Source: Albibacterium sp963696875 (GTDB lineage: Bacteria > Bacteroidota > Bacteroidia > Sphingobacteriales > Sphingobacteriaceae). From it: a stretch of 64,000 bases of DNA. The translations under genes and the position numbers were made by a program. Every line of letters begins with the position of its first letter. Positions within the stretch are counted from its first letter, which is position 1. The notes beneath the pieces are model-generated. The model was not told the origin of the DNA and did no database searches. It saw only the letters and a list, made by a program, of their open reading frames with translations. Positions 55,663-64,000 of the stretch are shown one piece after another. The stretch is taken from positions 62,001-126,000 of the forward strand of contig CAVOLQ010000007.1 in the NCBI GenBank assembly GCA_963696875.1. The letters run 5' to 3'.

Positions 55663-57021
55663 ATGAGCAGAAACAGTTATTCACGTCGAAGTTTTATGAA
55701 GCTCTCTACCGCGGCAGTAGGAAGCGCCGCATTAGCAAGCATGGGGTTGCCAGAAATTGCAGAAGCACAGGCAGCAAAAAAACAGGTAAACAACAATAAG
55801 GTCATCAAACTAGGTTTTATAGGTATTGGAGGTAGAGGCTCTTATCATTTGAGCACGGCTTTGGGCATAGAAGGAGTAGAAGTAAAGGCTTTATGCGAAA
55901 CGAAACCTGAACGACTGAATACAGCTAGGAAATGGGTAGAAGAGGCAGGTCAGCCCACTCCTCGTCTATATGATAGGGGAGAGCGTGATTTTATCAGACT
56001 TTGTGAAGAGGAGGATCTTGATGCGGTAATCTGTTCCACACCTTGGGATACCCATGCAGCTATTTGCCTTTCGGCGATGAGGAATGGCAAGCATGCAGCC
56101 TGTGAAGTGCCTCTAGTACAAACAGTCGAGGAAGCCTGGGAATTGGTGGAGACCTTTGAAAAGACAGGTAAGTGGGCGAGCATTGTTATCGGTGGTTTCG
56201 GCGATTTAACCCTTTTAAACATGGTCAGACAGGGGCTTCTCGGAGAAATTCTTCATGTGGAAAGCGGCTATGTCCATGATCTTAGAAAAGTCAAGTTCGA
56301 TCCAGCGGAAGAACCCTGGCGACTGGATCATGCAATAAAGAGGAACGGAAATCTATATCCAGACCATCCCATGAGGAATATGATGCCCGCATTGGATATC
56401 AACCACGGCGATCGATTTGACCACCTAGTTTCTATGAGCACAAAAGCGATGATGATTAACGATTATGCTAGGAACAACTATGGAAAGGATAGTCCATACG
56501 CAACGATGAAAACCTCATTGGGAGATTATAATGCCACCCTAATAAGGACGGTCAACGGGAAAGTGGTTACGCTCAACCATGATACCCATACACCTCATCC
56601 TCGCGAAAACTTTCGAATCCAGGGCTCAAAAGGCATTTATTTACGAGATAACTATTTGCAGAAAAATGCCAGTCGAATCTATGTTGAAGGGAGAAGCCCA
56701 CAGGCACATCAATGGGAACCAGCCGATAAATACCTCGAGGAATACCAACACCCTATAAATAAAAACTACAATCCTCCCCCAAGAACCCAGGGAGCGATAC
56801 GCGGCCATGGTTCAAATGCCTCTATAACTCCGATTAATTGGCATCGATTAATTGAAGCATTAAGAGAAAATAAACAGCCAGATTGGGACATATACGACTC
56901 AGTGACTAGTAGCGTAATTTCCCCGTTGACGGAGATGTCGGTCGCCAATAACAGTAAAACAATTGACTTTCCTGATTTTACTAAGGGAAAATGGAAAGAA
57001 AGAAAACCACTTTATTCGTAA
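55663..57021 (+). CDS. GH109-type Gfo/Idh/MocA protein with Tat signal, copy 1
   Basis: The 452-residue protein has a twin-arginine signal (YSRRSFMKLSTAAVGSAALA). The Rossmann domain has IKLGFIGIGGRGSYHL and DAVICSTPWDTHAAICLSAMRNGKHAACEVP. Further on are LLNMVRQGLLGEILHVESGY and LYPDHPMRN with Tyr232 and His235, the pair spaced as in characterised GH109 alpha-N-acetylgalactosaminidases, which cleave through NAD+-dependent redox chemistry. It departs from the family in PDHPMRN against PTHGLGP, so the substrate may differ. Its stop lies five bases before the next gene. Confidence 0.75.
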   Translation: MSRNSYSRRSFMKLSTAAVGSAALASMGLPEIAEAQAAKKQVNNNKVIKLGFIGIGGRGSYHLSTALGIEGVEVKALCETKPERLNTARKWVEEAGQPTPRLYDRGERDFIRLCEEEDLDAVICSTPWDTHAAICLSAMRNGKHAACEVPLVQTVEEAWELVETFEKTGKWASIVIGGFGDLTLLNMVRQGLLGEILHVESGYVHDLRKVKFDPAEEPWRLDHAIKRNGNLYPDHPMRNMMPALDINHGDRFDHLVSMSTKAMMINDYARNNYGKDSPYATMKTSLGDYNATLIRTVNGKVVTLNHDTHTPHPRENFRIQGSKGIYLRDNYLQKNASRIYVEGRSPQAHQWEPADKYLEEYQHPINKNYNPPPRTQGAIRGHGSNASITPINWHRLIEALRENKQPDWDIYDSVTSSVISPLTEMSVANNSKTIDFPDFTKGKWKERKPLYS

Positions 57022-57026
57022 GAAAC

Positions 57027-58139
57027 ATGACTATCAAATCATCTCTATACCTTATCATCCTTGTTGGTTTTTTCCAAGCTTGTGGACAAAGCACACAAAA
57101 AGCGACAGAAAGCGCAGATAAGGATTTCTATACTTTAGAAGACTTTGCTTCAGTTAAGAAGTTTGACTCACATTTTCATATCAACATCGAGGATACTACA
57201 GCGATCCATCAAGCAGCGCGAGATAATTTCCGCTTGTTAACGGTGAATGTGGAAACATCCTATTACCCAACTATTGAAGCACAACGAGATGTTGCTGTAA
57301 AGCTAGTTAACCAATTCCCTGATCAAATTAGTTATGCAACCAGTTTTTCGGTGAAAAACTGGGATAGTCCGACTTGGCAACAAGAAACCCTTGACTATTT
57401 AAAAGAATCTATTGACCAAGGCGCGATTGCCGTTAAAGTATGGAAAACCATCGGAATGGAGTTAAGGGATAAGGACGGAAGTTTCGTCATGATGGATGAT
57501 CCTAGATTTACCCCGATTTTAGATTTTATTGAAGAGAACAAAATTACCCTAATTGCTCATCTTGGCGAACCTCGGAACGCATGGCTACCCGCAGAGGAAA
57601 TGACGGTAGCGGGGGACAAATCGTACTTCACAGAGCATCCTGAATACCACATGTATCTGCATCCTGAATATCCATCTTATGAAGACCAAATCAACGCTAG
57701 GGACAATGTTTTACAACGTCACCCTAATTTAAAAGTCATAGCCGCACACTTAGCAAGCTTAGAATGGAACGTTGATGAACTCGCTAAACGATTGGATGCA
57801 TATCCCAATTTGGTAGTAGATATGGCAGCTAGAATTAGCCATCTACAACATCAATCCGTTTTAGAATGGCAAAAAGTGCATGATTTTATGATCAAATACC
57901 AAGATCGATTGGTTTATGCTACCGATCATTCTATCCGAAACCCTGATGGACTACAAAGACAAAATGAATCGATCCACAATGGCAGAATTCGTGATTGGAC
58001 TTACTTTACCACCAATGAGGAAATGACCATACCGTCTGTTGAGGGTGCTTTTAAAGGTTTAAAATTACCAAAACAAGTCATCGATAAAATTTATTTTGAA
58101 AATGCTTCTAAGTGGTTAAGATTGCCCGAAATCGGGTAA
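57027..58139 (+). CDS. Amidohydrolase-family (Amidohydro_2) lipoprotein, paralogue C
   Basis: The start at 57027 gives MTIKSSLYLIILVGFFQACGQ, a good lipoprotein signal, and avoids overlap with the preceding gene. The 370-residue product has KFDSHFHIN (HxH), LIAHLGEPRNAW, AAHLASLEW and YATDHS. The block EYHMYLHPEYPSYEDQINARDN is nearly identical to paralogues A and B. It lies between two GH109-type genes, which suggests a shared step. Confidence 0.8.
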   Translation: MTIKSSLYLIILVGFFQACGQSTQKATESADKDFYTLEDFASVKKFDSHFHINIEDTTAIHQAARDNFRLLTVNVETSYYPTIEAQRDVAVKLVNQFPDQISYATSFSVKNWDSPTWQQETLDYLKESIDQGAIAVKVWKTIGMELRDKDGSFVMMDDPRFTPILDFIEENKITLIAHLGEPRNAWLPAEEMTVAGDKSYFTEHPEYHMYLHPEYPSYEDQINARDNVLQRHPNLKVIAAHLASLEWNVDELAKRLDAYPNLVVDMAARISHLQHQSVLEWQKVHDFMIKYQDRLVYATDHSIRNPDGLQRQNESIHNGRIRDWTYFTTNEEMTIPSVEGAFKGLKLPKQVIDKIYFENASKWLRLPEIG

Positions 58140-58197
58140 ATCTACCGTTTTGTCTTTTATTAGTATGTATAATACATCATCAATTTAATTATAAAAA

Positions 58198-59601
58198 ATG
58201 AAGAGTAATCGTAGAAATTTTTTGAAATTAAGTGGTCTCGGCGGTCTCAGCCTCGCTGGAGGAGATATCCTAAAGAGTTTTCCGAATGAAACTGTTCCCT
58301 CTCGACATAAACAAGGATCATCCATGCAGCGTTTTAATATGTGTGGCTATGCTGCACCCAAATTGGAAACCGTTCGTATCGGTATCATCGGCCTAGGAGA
58401 TAGAGGCCCCGATCATTTGTCCGACTTGGTGAAAATAGAAGGAGTGGAAATTAAAGCCCTATGCGATATACGTCCTGAAATGGTCAACAAGGCTAAAAAG
58501 AGTATAGAGGGTACCGGGCATAAGCCTACACTTTACTCAGGTAGTTCTGAATCATGGAAGGAACTTTGCGATCGAAAAGACATTGATGTAGTGTATATTG
58601 CAACACCATGGGATATGCATACGCCCATGGCATTGTATGCGATGGAATCGGATAAACACGCATGTGTTGAGGTTCCTGCAGCATTGACGATAGAAGATTG
58701 CTGGAAGTTGGTAGAAACGTCGGAGCGAACGAAAAAATATTGCAGAATGCTCGAAAATGCTTGTTATGGGTCTTTGTTAACTATAAACATGGTTAGACAA
58801 GGCTTCTACGGAGATATTGTGCACGGTGAAGGCGGCTATCTTCATAACCTAGTTGACCGTTATCTTTTTAAAAAGGACCAATACTGGGACATGTGGCGTT
58901 TAAAGCAAAATGCGAGACAGAGCGGCGATCTATATCCTACACATGGATTAGGGCCAATTTGTCAAATTATGGATATTAATCGTGGAAATAATTTAGATTA
59001 TATGGTGTCCATGTCTAGTGATGATTTTACCCTAGGAGCAAAAGCAAAAGAACTGGCAGCTACAGATGACTTTTTTAAACCCTTTGCCAACCAAAAATAT
59101 AGGGGGAACATGACTACTTCTATCATCCGTACAAAAAGGGGACAAACGATAAAGATAGGTCATGATACCAGTTCGCCCAATATACATTCGGCTTGGCATA
59201 AAATAATTGGAACAAAAGGAACAACTTTCGGTTCCCCGCATAGAATATCTAATGGCGGCGAGCAATGGCTGAGTGAGAAAGAAATAGAAGCCTTAGAAAG
59301 AAAATACGAACCCGAGATTACAAAAAGAATTGGAGAGTTAGCGAAACAAGTTGGAGGCCACGGTGGGATAGACTTTATACAAAATTGGTTTTTGATAGAC
59401 AGTCTTCGCAATGGTTTGCCTTGCGATCAGGACGTATACGATGCCGCGCTTTGGAGCGCCATTGTGCCCTTGAGTGAGTGGTCGGCTACTAATAATTCAA
59501 GTCCTATTAAGATTCCGGACTTTACCAATGGTTCCTGGATAACGAATGAACCCTTTGATATTTCTCTGAAAAAAGGCGGGAACACCAAGGTGGTTATATA
59601 G
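58198..59601 (+). CDS. GH109-type alpha-N-acetylgalactosaminidase, copy 2
   Basis: The 467-residue protein has a twin-arginine signal (NRRNFLKLSGLGGLSLAGG). Family motifs are close to characterised GH109: VRIGIIGLGDRGPDHL, DVVYIATPWDMHTPMALYAM, CVEVPAALTIEDCWKLVETSE, MLENACYGSLLTINMVRQG and GDLYPTHGLGPICQIMDINRG, with Tyr246 and His249 in YPTH. Known GH109 members remove terminal alpha-linked GalNAc, keeping NAD+ bound. The C-terminus (WSATNNSSPIKIPDFTNGSW) is also typical. Last gene of the glycan region on this strand. Confidence 0.85.
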   Translation: MKSNRRNFLKLSGLGGLSLAGGDILKSFPNETVPSRHKQGSSMQRFNMCGYAAPKLETVRIGIIGLGDRGPDHLSDLVKIEGVEIKALCDIRPEMVNKAKKSIEGTGHKPTLYSGSSESWKELCDRKDIDVVYIATPWDMHTPMALYAMESDKHACVEVPAALTIEDCWKLVETSERTKKYCRMLENACYGSLLTINMVRQGFYGDIVHGEGGYLHNLVDRYLFKKDQYWDMWRLKQNARQSGDLYPTHGLGPICQIMDINRGNNLDYMVSMSSDDFTLGAKAKELAATDDFFKPFANQKYRGNMTTSIIRTKRGQTIKIGHDTSSPNIHSAWHKIIGTKGTTFGSPHRISNGGEQWLSEKEIEALERKYEPEITKRIGELAKQVGGHGGIDFIQNWFLIDSLRNGLPCDQDVYDAALWSAIVPLSEWSATNNSSPIKIPDFTNGSWITNEPFDISLKKGGNTKVVI

Positions 59602-59607
59602 GTAGGT

Positions 59608-59690
59608 GGTGTCAGGTATCAGAATAGCGGTTTGAGGACTAGGTCGATAGGTTTGCCTAATATCCAATTTCTGATACCTGACACCTTTTT
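59608..59690. terminator. Inverted repeat between GH109 copy 2 and pncA
   Basis: ggtgtcaggtatcagaa (59608-59624) and ttctgatacctgacacc (59669-59685) are perfect 17-base reverse complements with 44 bases between them, followed by five T. The right arm lies inside the last codons of pncA, so the convergent genes share it. Confidence 0.6.
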
Positions 59691-60352
59691 CCTCCTTTTT
59701 TCTCAAAGTCTTCGACAGTTGTTTGATATCCCTTTAAGTCGATAGCCTTTACGGCATCTTCAATAATGTATACGTCAAAACCTAACTCAATTCCATCGAT
59801 AGCCGTATAATTGACGCAGAAATCTGCCGCTATTCCGCAGATATAAATGGTTTCAATTCCTCTATCTTTAAGATAACCTGCCATTCCAGTATTCTTTTTT
59901 CTCCCATTATCAAAAAAGCCACTATAGCTATCTATGTCCGGGTCCATTCCTTTTCTGAAGATGGCTTCGATTTTCAAATCATTCAGCTCGTTTGAAAAGG
60001 CAGCTCCTTTGGTTCCTTGCACACAATGGTTCGGCCAAAGGACTTGTGGGAGGCCATCTAAATCAATAATTTCATATTCTTTTTTACCGGGATGCGAAGA
60101 AGCGAAGCTTTTATGATGGGATGGATGCCAATCTTGGGTTGCGACAACCAGATTAAAACGTTTTTGGAGGGAATTAATTAAAGGAATAATCTGGTCGCTG
60201 CCAGAAACCGCTAAACTACCTCCTGGAAGGAAGTCATTTTGCATATCAACGATAATAAGCGCTTTTGTTGGGTCAGCGAAATAAAAATCCTTGTCGAAAT
60301 TAAATTCTTCATTTAGTTGCTTGATGATTTTTGGTGGGGTTATATTGCTCAT
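59657..60352 (-). CDS. pncA: Nicotinamidase/pyrazinamidase
   Basis: PncA hydrolyses nicotinamide to nicotinate for NAD salvage. I start it at the ATG at 60352 (MSNITPPKIIKQ); a longer frame adds a hydrophobic leader without support. The 231-residue protein has ALIIVDMQNDFLPGGSLAV (catalytic Asp and first metal ligands), ATQDWHPSHHKSF with metal His residues, WPNHCVQGTKGA and the nucleophile region YICGIAADFCVNYTA. Slightly longer than Escherichia coli PncA at its N-terminus. Cytoplasmic. Its last codons form an arm of the preceding inverted repeat. Confidence 0.92.
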   Translation of the reverse strand: MSNITPPKIIKQLNEEFNFDKDFYFADPTKALIIVDMQNDFLPGGSLAVSGSDQIIPLINSLQKRFNLVVATQDWHPSHHKSFASSHPGKKEYEIIDLDGLPQVLWPNHCVQGTKGAAFSNELNDLKIEAIFRKGMDPDIDSYSGFFDNGRKKNTGMAGYLKDRGIETIYICGIAADFCVNYTAIDGIELGFDVYIIEDAVKAIDLKGYQTTVEDFEKKGGKRCQVSEIGY

Positions 60353-60528
60353 TGTTGTGTTAATTCGTGTTTTGATATATATAAATATAAGAATAATTCT
60401 GGACACCGTGTACTGTTACTGATTCACGCATCACAGACCGTGCGTTGTGTCGTTCCTAAAATGACTATTCCCTAGCTTTATCTGTATCGTGTATCGTTCC
60501 TAAAATAACTATACACTAAAAACAGTGT

Positions 60529-61075
60529 ATGAAAACAAAAACAGTCATCCCTCCGATTGATGTAAAAAAGAAAAAGAACACTTATTACGATAAGCGGCTA
60601 ATCAGGGAAATTGTAAAACAAGTTGAAGGTGATATGCCGCGTTCTGAAGCTGTCGCTACTTACGGCATGAGCGATAAATCGCTCGCGCGATGGATGAAGC
60701 TTTATGGTTCAGAAGCTTATCTCAATTCTAGGCCTCGTCGGTTTAAAGACTCCGAAAAACGCACCATGGTGCGAGCGCTAGAATCTGGGATGAGCCAAAA
60801 AGATGCAGAAATCACTTTTGGCGTCCATCGAACTACGCTGCGGGGTTGGATAGCTAAATTCGGTAAAAATGCCGAACTTGTAGTCCAAACTTCTAATGTT
60901 ATGCCGAAAAAACCAACCGATACGCTAACAAGCGATGCGGTAAGGGCCCTCCAAAAGGCCCTTGCCGAAATCAGAGCTCAAGATAGCTGCCCTGAACACG
61001 CTGATCGATATCGCGGAAGAACAACTTAAAATCGGCATCAGAAAAAAGTCTGGTGCCAAGCAGTCATCAAAATGA
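60529..61075 (+). pseudogene. IS3-family orfA (HTH protein), frameshifted near its 3' end
   Basis: The first 147 codons encode two helix-turn-helix segments (KSLARWMKLYG, HRTTLRGWIAKFG). After LQKALAE the frame runs into IRAQDSCPEHADR and stops at 61029. The neighbouring frame continues SELKIAALNTLIDIAEEQ and IGIRKKSGAKQSSK to a TGA at 61075, which overlaps the orfB ATG as ATGA. This is the normal C-terminal coiled coil of IS3-type OrfA. One extra A in AAA at 60968-60970 explains the break. The usual orfA-orfB programmed shift would lie elsewhere. Confidence 0.72.
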
Positions 61076-62004
61076 AACAGGACTTTCCCGTTCAGGGAAT
61101 AAGGGCCCTGTGTAGACTGTTTGGCAAGACCCGCCATGCATACTATGATCGACAATGGCGGGTATCCGACCAAGGATTGAAGGACGAAATCGTGCTACAG
61201 AACGTACTGAGCATCAGAAAAGAGCTTCCAAGGCTGGGAACGGTTAAGTTGCACATGAAATTGAAGGACGTGCTGGAATCACATGAAATCAAGATCGGCA
61301 GGGACTATCTATTTGATCTGATGAGGGATCACAATCTCCAGATCAGGATGCGAAAACGAAACACGGTCACCACGGACTCGCGCCACTGGATGCACAAATA
61401 TGCGAACCTGGTCAAAGGACTTGAAGTGCACCGTCCCGAACAATTATGGGTAAGCGATATCACGTATATCCGTTTACGGGACAAATGGGGCTATTTGAGC
61501 TTGGTCACTGATGCGTATTCCAGGCAGATCATGGGCTTTTCTTTCCGAACCGACCTGTCGGCAAAAGGGTGTGTAGATGCACTGGAAATGGCACTGAAAA
61601 GCCGCCTGTATCCTAATTCCGCATTGATCCATCATTCCGACAGAGGTTCGCAGTATTGCAGTAAAGCATATGTGGATATCTTGATGGACGAGAAAATGGC
61701 CATCAGCATGACCGAGAACGGTGATCCCTATGAAAATGCGCTGGCCGAAAGGGTGAACAGGACTATCAAATCGGAGTTCGAGCTCTATTCATCAAGGAAG
61801 GGTTTGAAAGAAACAACAAACAAAATAAGGGCGAGCATAAAGGCGTACAACGGATCAAGGCCACACAGCAGTATTGACTTCCTTACACCAGAACAGGCTC
61901 ACCAGTCTTCAGGGCCACTAAAAAAGCATTGGAAAAGCAAAACTGAAAGAAGAAAAAATAAAGTGTGTATAACCGGATTAGAATTACCAGATTTGTATGT
62001 ATAG
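61072..62004 (+). CDS. IS3-family transposase OrfB (DDE integrase core)
   Basis: The 310-residue protein has an HTH_21-like N-terminal region (GIRALCRLFGKTRHAYYDRQW) and a complete rve integrase core. The catalytic residues are Asp in LWVSDITYI, Asp in HHSDRGSQYCS and Glu in NALAERVNRTIKSE, followed by NGSRPHSSIDFLTPEQAH. Length is normal for OrfB. Base composition is richer in GC than in the neighbouring glycan genes. If OrfA cannot be made, transposition of this copy would be impaired. Confidence 0.93.
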   Translation: MKQDFPVQGIRALCRLFGKTRHAYYDRQWRVSDQGLKDEIVLQNVLSIRKELPRLGTVKLHMKLKDVLESHEIKIGRDYLFDLMRDHNLQIRMRKRNTVTTDSRHWMHKYANLVKGLEVHRPEQLWVSDITYIRLRDKWGYLSLVTDAYSRQIMGFSFRTDLSAKGCVDALEMALKSRLYPNSALIHHSDRGSQYCSKAYVDILMDEKMAISMTENGDPYENALAERVNRTIKSEFELYSSRKGLKETTNKIRASIKAYNGSRPHSSIDFLTPEQAHQSSGPLKKHWKSKTERRKNKVCITGLELPDLYV

Positions 62005-62134
62005 TAAATCCAGGATTAATAAAACAACCTGTATAATGAAAACAGGATTAATAAATAACAGTGTATAACCAAGTCAGTATTTATTCATAAATCTGTATAG
62101 CTATAGACGGACGATACATAACTATACTTCATCA

Positions 62135-62330
62135 AGAGTCCTTTAGAGCGCCGTGAGAAGCGCCTGAGACATCCTTTAAGACAGCGTATCCCTTTGTTAT
62201 CCCTTTCTTCGAGGCTCTTTAGGGCTTTGTCGAAGAAAGGGATACCAACGGGTAAACAATCCTCGAACGGCCTCTAAGCAACCCTTCAAGCGCTTCTCAA
62301 GCCGACCTAAATGATCCTTAAAGAAAGCGT
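62135..62330. other. Structured intergenic region with nested inverted repeats
   Basis: A core of two perfect 15-base arms (62198-62212, tatccctttcttcga, and 62230-62244) encloses 17 bases. Outside it gagaagcgc (62155-62163) and gcgcttctc (62290-62298) also pair, and ccttta/taaag-type blocks recur on both sides. The whole could fold into one long imperfect stem. It lies between the IS element and the rRNA promoters, and no gene is visible. It may be a structured RNA, a remnant element end or a DNA cruciform. Confidence 0.5.
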
Positions 62331-62526
62331 TTTACACCGAGCTACTATTATCATATATTGTTAAGTAATGATTCAGAGAATGGGAGTGGTGCCCTGGTTC
62401 TGCAAACCATTTCTTTGTTTTCGTGTTTATTGTTTGCCGGATCGGTTTTCTTTGCGGGGCTGCAAAAAAATATCTTTCTTGTATCCAGGCGTTTGCGATT
62501 ATTTTGGAAAATAAAGCGGTCAAAGG

Positions 62527-62557
62527 TTTGCGGGGATGGTTTTAGATCGTATTTTTG
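62527..62557 (+). promoter_or_regulatory. rRNA promoter P1
   Basis: TTTG (62527-62530), exactly 19 bases, then TATTTTTG (62550-62557): a full match to the Bacteroidota consensus. The initiation region is followed by gcactccgcaaacgaaagg, similar to that after P2. Confidence 0.85.
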
Positions 62558-62693
62558 CACTCCGCAAACGAAAGGAAGTGGGTTGTACATTGAGATAGAG
62601 AGGCATTTTTTACCAGGGGATAAACACCTTGGGTTACGAATCTAGGTTCGTTTTGCTCTCCAGAAAAGATTTTAAAACTATTTTAAAATAAAG

Positions 62694-62724
62694 TTTGGAG
62701 ATTAGAAAATGTTTTCTACCTTTG
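62694..62724 (+). promoter_or_regulatory. rRNA promoter P2
   Basis: TTTG (62694-62697), 19 bases, then TACCTTTG (62717-62724). The sequence after it, gcactccgcaacgaaagg, repeats that after P1, so P1 and P2 probably arose by duplication. Confidence 0.88.
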
Positions 62725-62861
62725 CACTCCGCAACGAAAGGAGCGGGAGTTTTTTGAAAGGCTGGCTTGGAAAAAAGGAGAAGGGGTAACCCGGAGAACG
62801 GAACAGAGGTTCCACTTTTAGACCGAGAAAAAAGGAAAGAAAAAAAATAAAAACTTTATAT

Positions 62862-62892
62862 TTTGTTTTAATCAAAACTTCTTCTACCTTTG
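62862..62892 (+). promoter_or_regulatory. rRNA promoter P3
   Basis: TTTG (62862-62865), 19 bases, then TACCTTTG (62885-62892), about 284 bases before the 16S 5' end. It is the promoter nearest the gene. Confidence 0.88.
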
Positions 62893-63002
62893 CAGTCCCG
62901 CAAGAAACGGGATCCAAAAGCGCGACGCTTGAGGACATAAAAACAAGATTGACAGGAAGGCGAAAGCCCGACAGTATAGCCGAACCGCGAGGCAAGGCAC
63001 AA

Positions 63003-63017
63003 CAGTTCTTTAAAAGA
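63003..63017 (+). promoter_or_regulatory. boxA-like antitermination site in the rRNA leader
   Basis: cagttctttaaaaga resembles the boxA element (TGCTCTTTAACA type) that loads NusB/NusE onto rRNA transcripts. It is placed between P3 and 16S, as expected. Confidence 0.5.
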
Positions 63018-63175
63018 AGAAATCATGAACAAGCACAACGAGTGGCAATTTATTGCCTAAGTTGTAAACAAAGTAGCCCGCAAGGGTTACGAGAAAAATT
63101 CAACCTAATCAATTCAATTTAGAACAACAACGATTCTATTTTAAGATAGGGTCAAGACAAACAAATCATTTTACT

Positions 63176-64000
<825 letters not shown>

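Larger units (their letters stand above)
60490..62118 (+). mobile_element. IS3-family insertion sequence
   Basis: The element carries orfA and a DDE orfB. Candidate ends are tgtatcgttcctaaaata at the left (from 60490) and its imperfect inverted copy ending gacggacgataca at 62118; the ends follow the TG...CA rule. No clear target-site duplication is seen (atcg left, taac right). A second, imperfect copy of the left end starts at 60446. The element lies between pncA and the rRNA operon leader. Confidence 0.72.

Noticed and set aside
60529..61075. Explaining the orfA break as the normal IS3 programmed frameshift
   Set aside because: The break falls inside the conserved OrfA coiled coil rather than at the OrfA-OrfB junction, where an ATGA overlap already exists.
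62358..62995. Several open frames of 60-97 codons in the rRNA leader on both strands
   Set aside because: They overlap the three consensus rRNA promoters, show low-complexity composition and have no recognisable domain.

Overview
The window comes from a Bacteroidota genome, most likely family Sphingobacteriaceae. The evidence is SusC/SusD pairs, promoters of the TTTG-N19-TAnnTTTG type, Bacteroidota-style LepB, MetF, MetH and Ctp proteins, and a 16S rRNA gene whose 5' part reads as Sphingobacteriales. Genus cannot be fixed from what is visible.

Layout. (1) 1-14.5 kb is housekeeping: the end of lepB, a malate/lactate dehydrogenase-family gene, metF with an apparent one-base frameshift near its 5' end, metH behind a SAM-I riboswitch, a C-terminal processing protease, the GTPases der and era, an initiator tRNA-Met, an L,D-transpeptidase and tRNA-Glu. 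(2) 14.5-16.3 kb is a small accessory patch with a broken AlbA_2/Schlafen-type gene and an 800-base stretch without a convincing gene. (3) 16.3-59.6 kb is one large glycan-utilisation region. Its minus-strand arm is nagB, a GH114-like hydrolase, susC, susD, an amidohydrolase lipoprotein, an unrecognised secreted protein and an HGSNAT-like membrane acyltransferase. The divergent plus-strand arm is an amidohydrolase, susC, susD, a GH123-like/DUF4091 protein, a DUF5107-TPR protein, two Asp-box propeller lipoproteins, an amidohydrolase and uxaB. A second divergent cluster has an FHS sugar transporter, nagA and a Gfo/Idh/MocA oxidoreductase on the minus strand; on the plus strand are a second HGSNAT-like protein, a tandem esterase, two amidohydrolases and two GH109-type proteins. 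(4) 59.6-64 kb holds pncA, an IS3-family element and the start of an rRNA operon with three tandem promoters.

The glycan region is the most interesting part. Three enzyme families that point to galactosamine or N-acetylgalactosamine (GH114-like, GH123-like, GH109) occur with NagA/NagB, an FHS transporter and two membrane acetyltransferases related to lysosomal HGSNAT. I infer a system for a partly de-N-acetylated galactosamine-containing polymer, in which periplasmic N-acetylation may precede exo-cleavage. Four copies of a 16-bp palindrome, consensus ACGCAATCGATTGCGT, lie in three intergenic regions and suggest one LacI-type regulon whose regulator is outside the window.

Several genes carry one-base frame disruptions (metF, the first Asp-box protein, IS orfA), and two more are broken in other ways. 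They may be real decay or residual assembly errors; the window alone cannot decide. No CRISPR array or prophage was seen.
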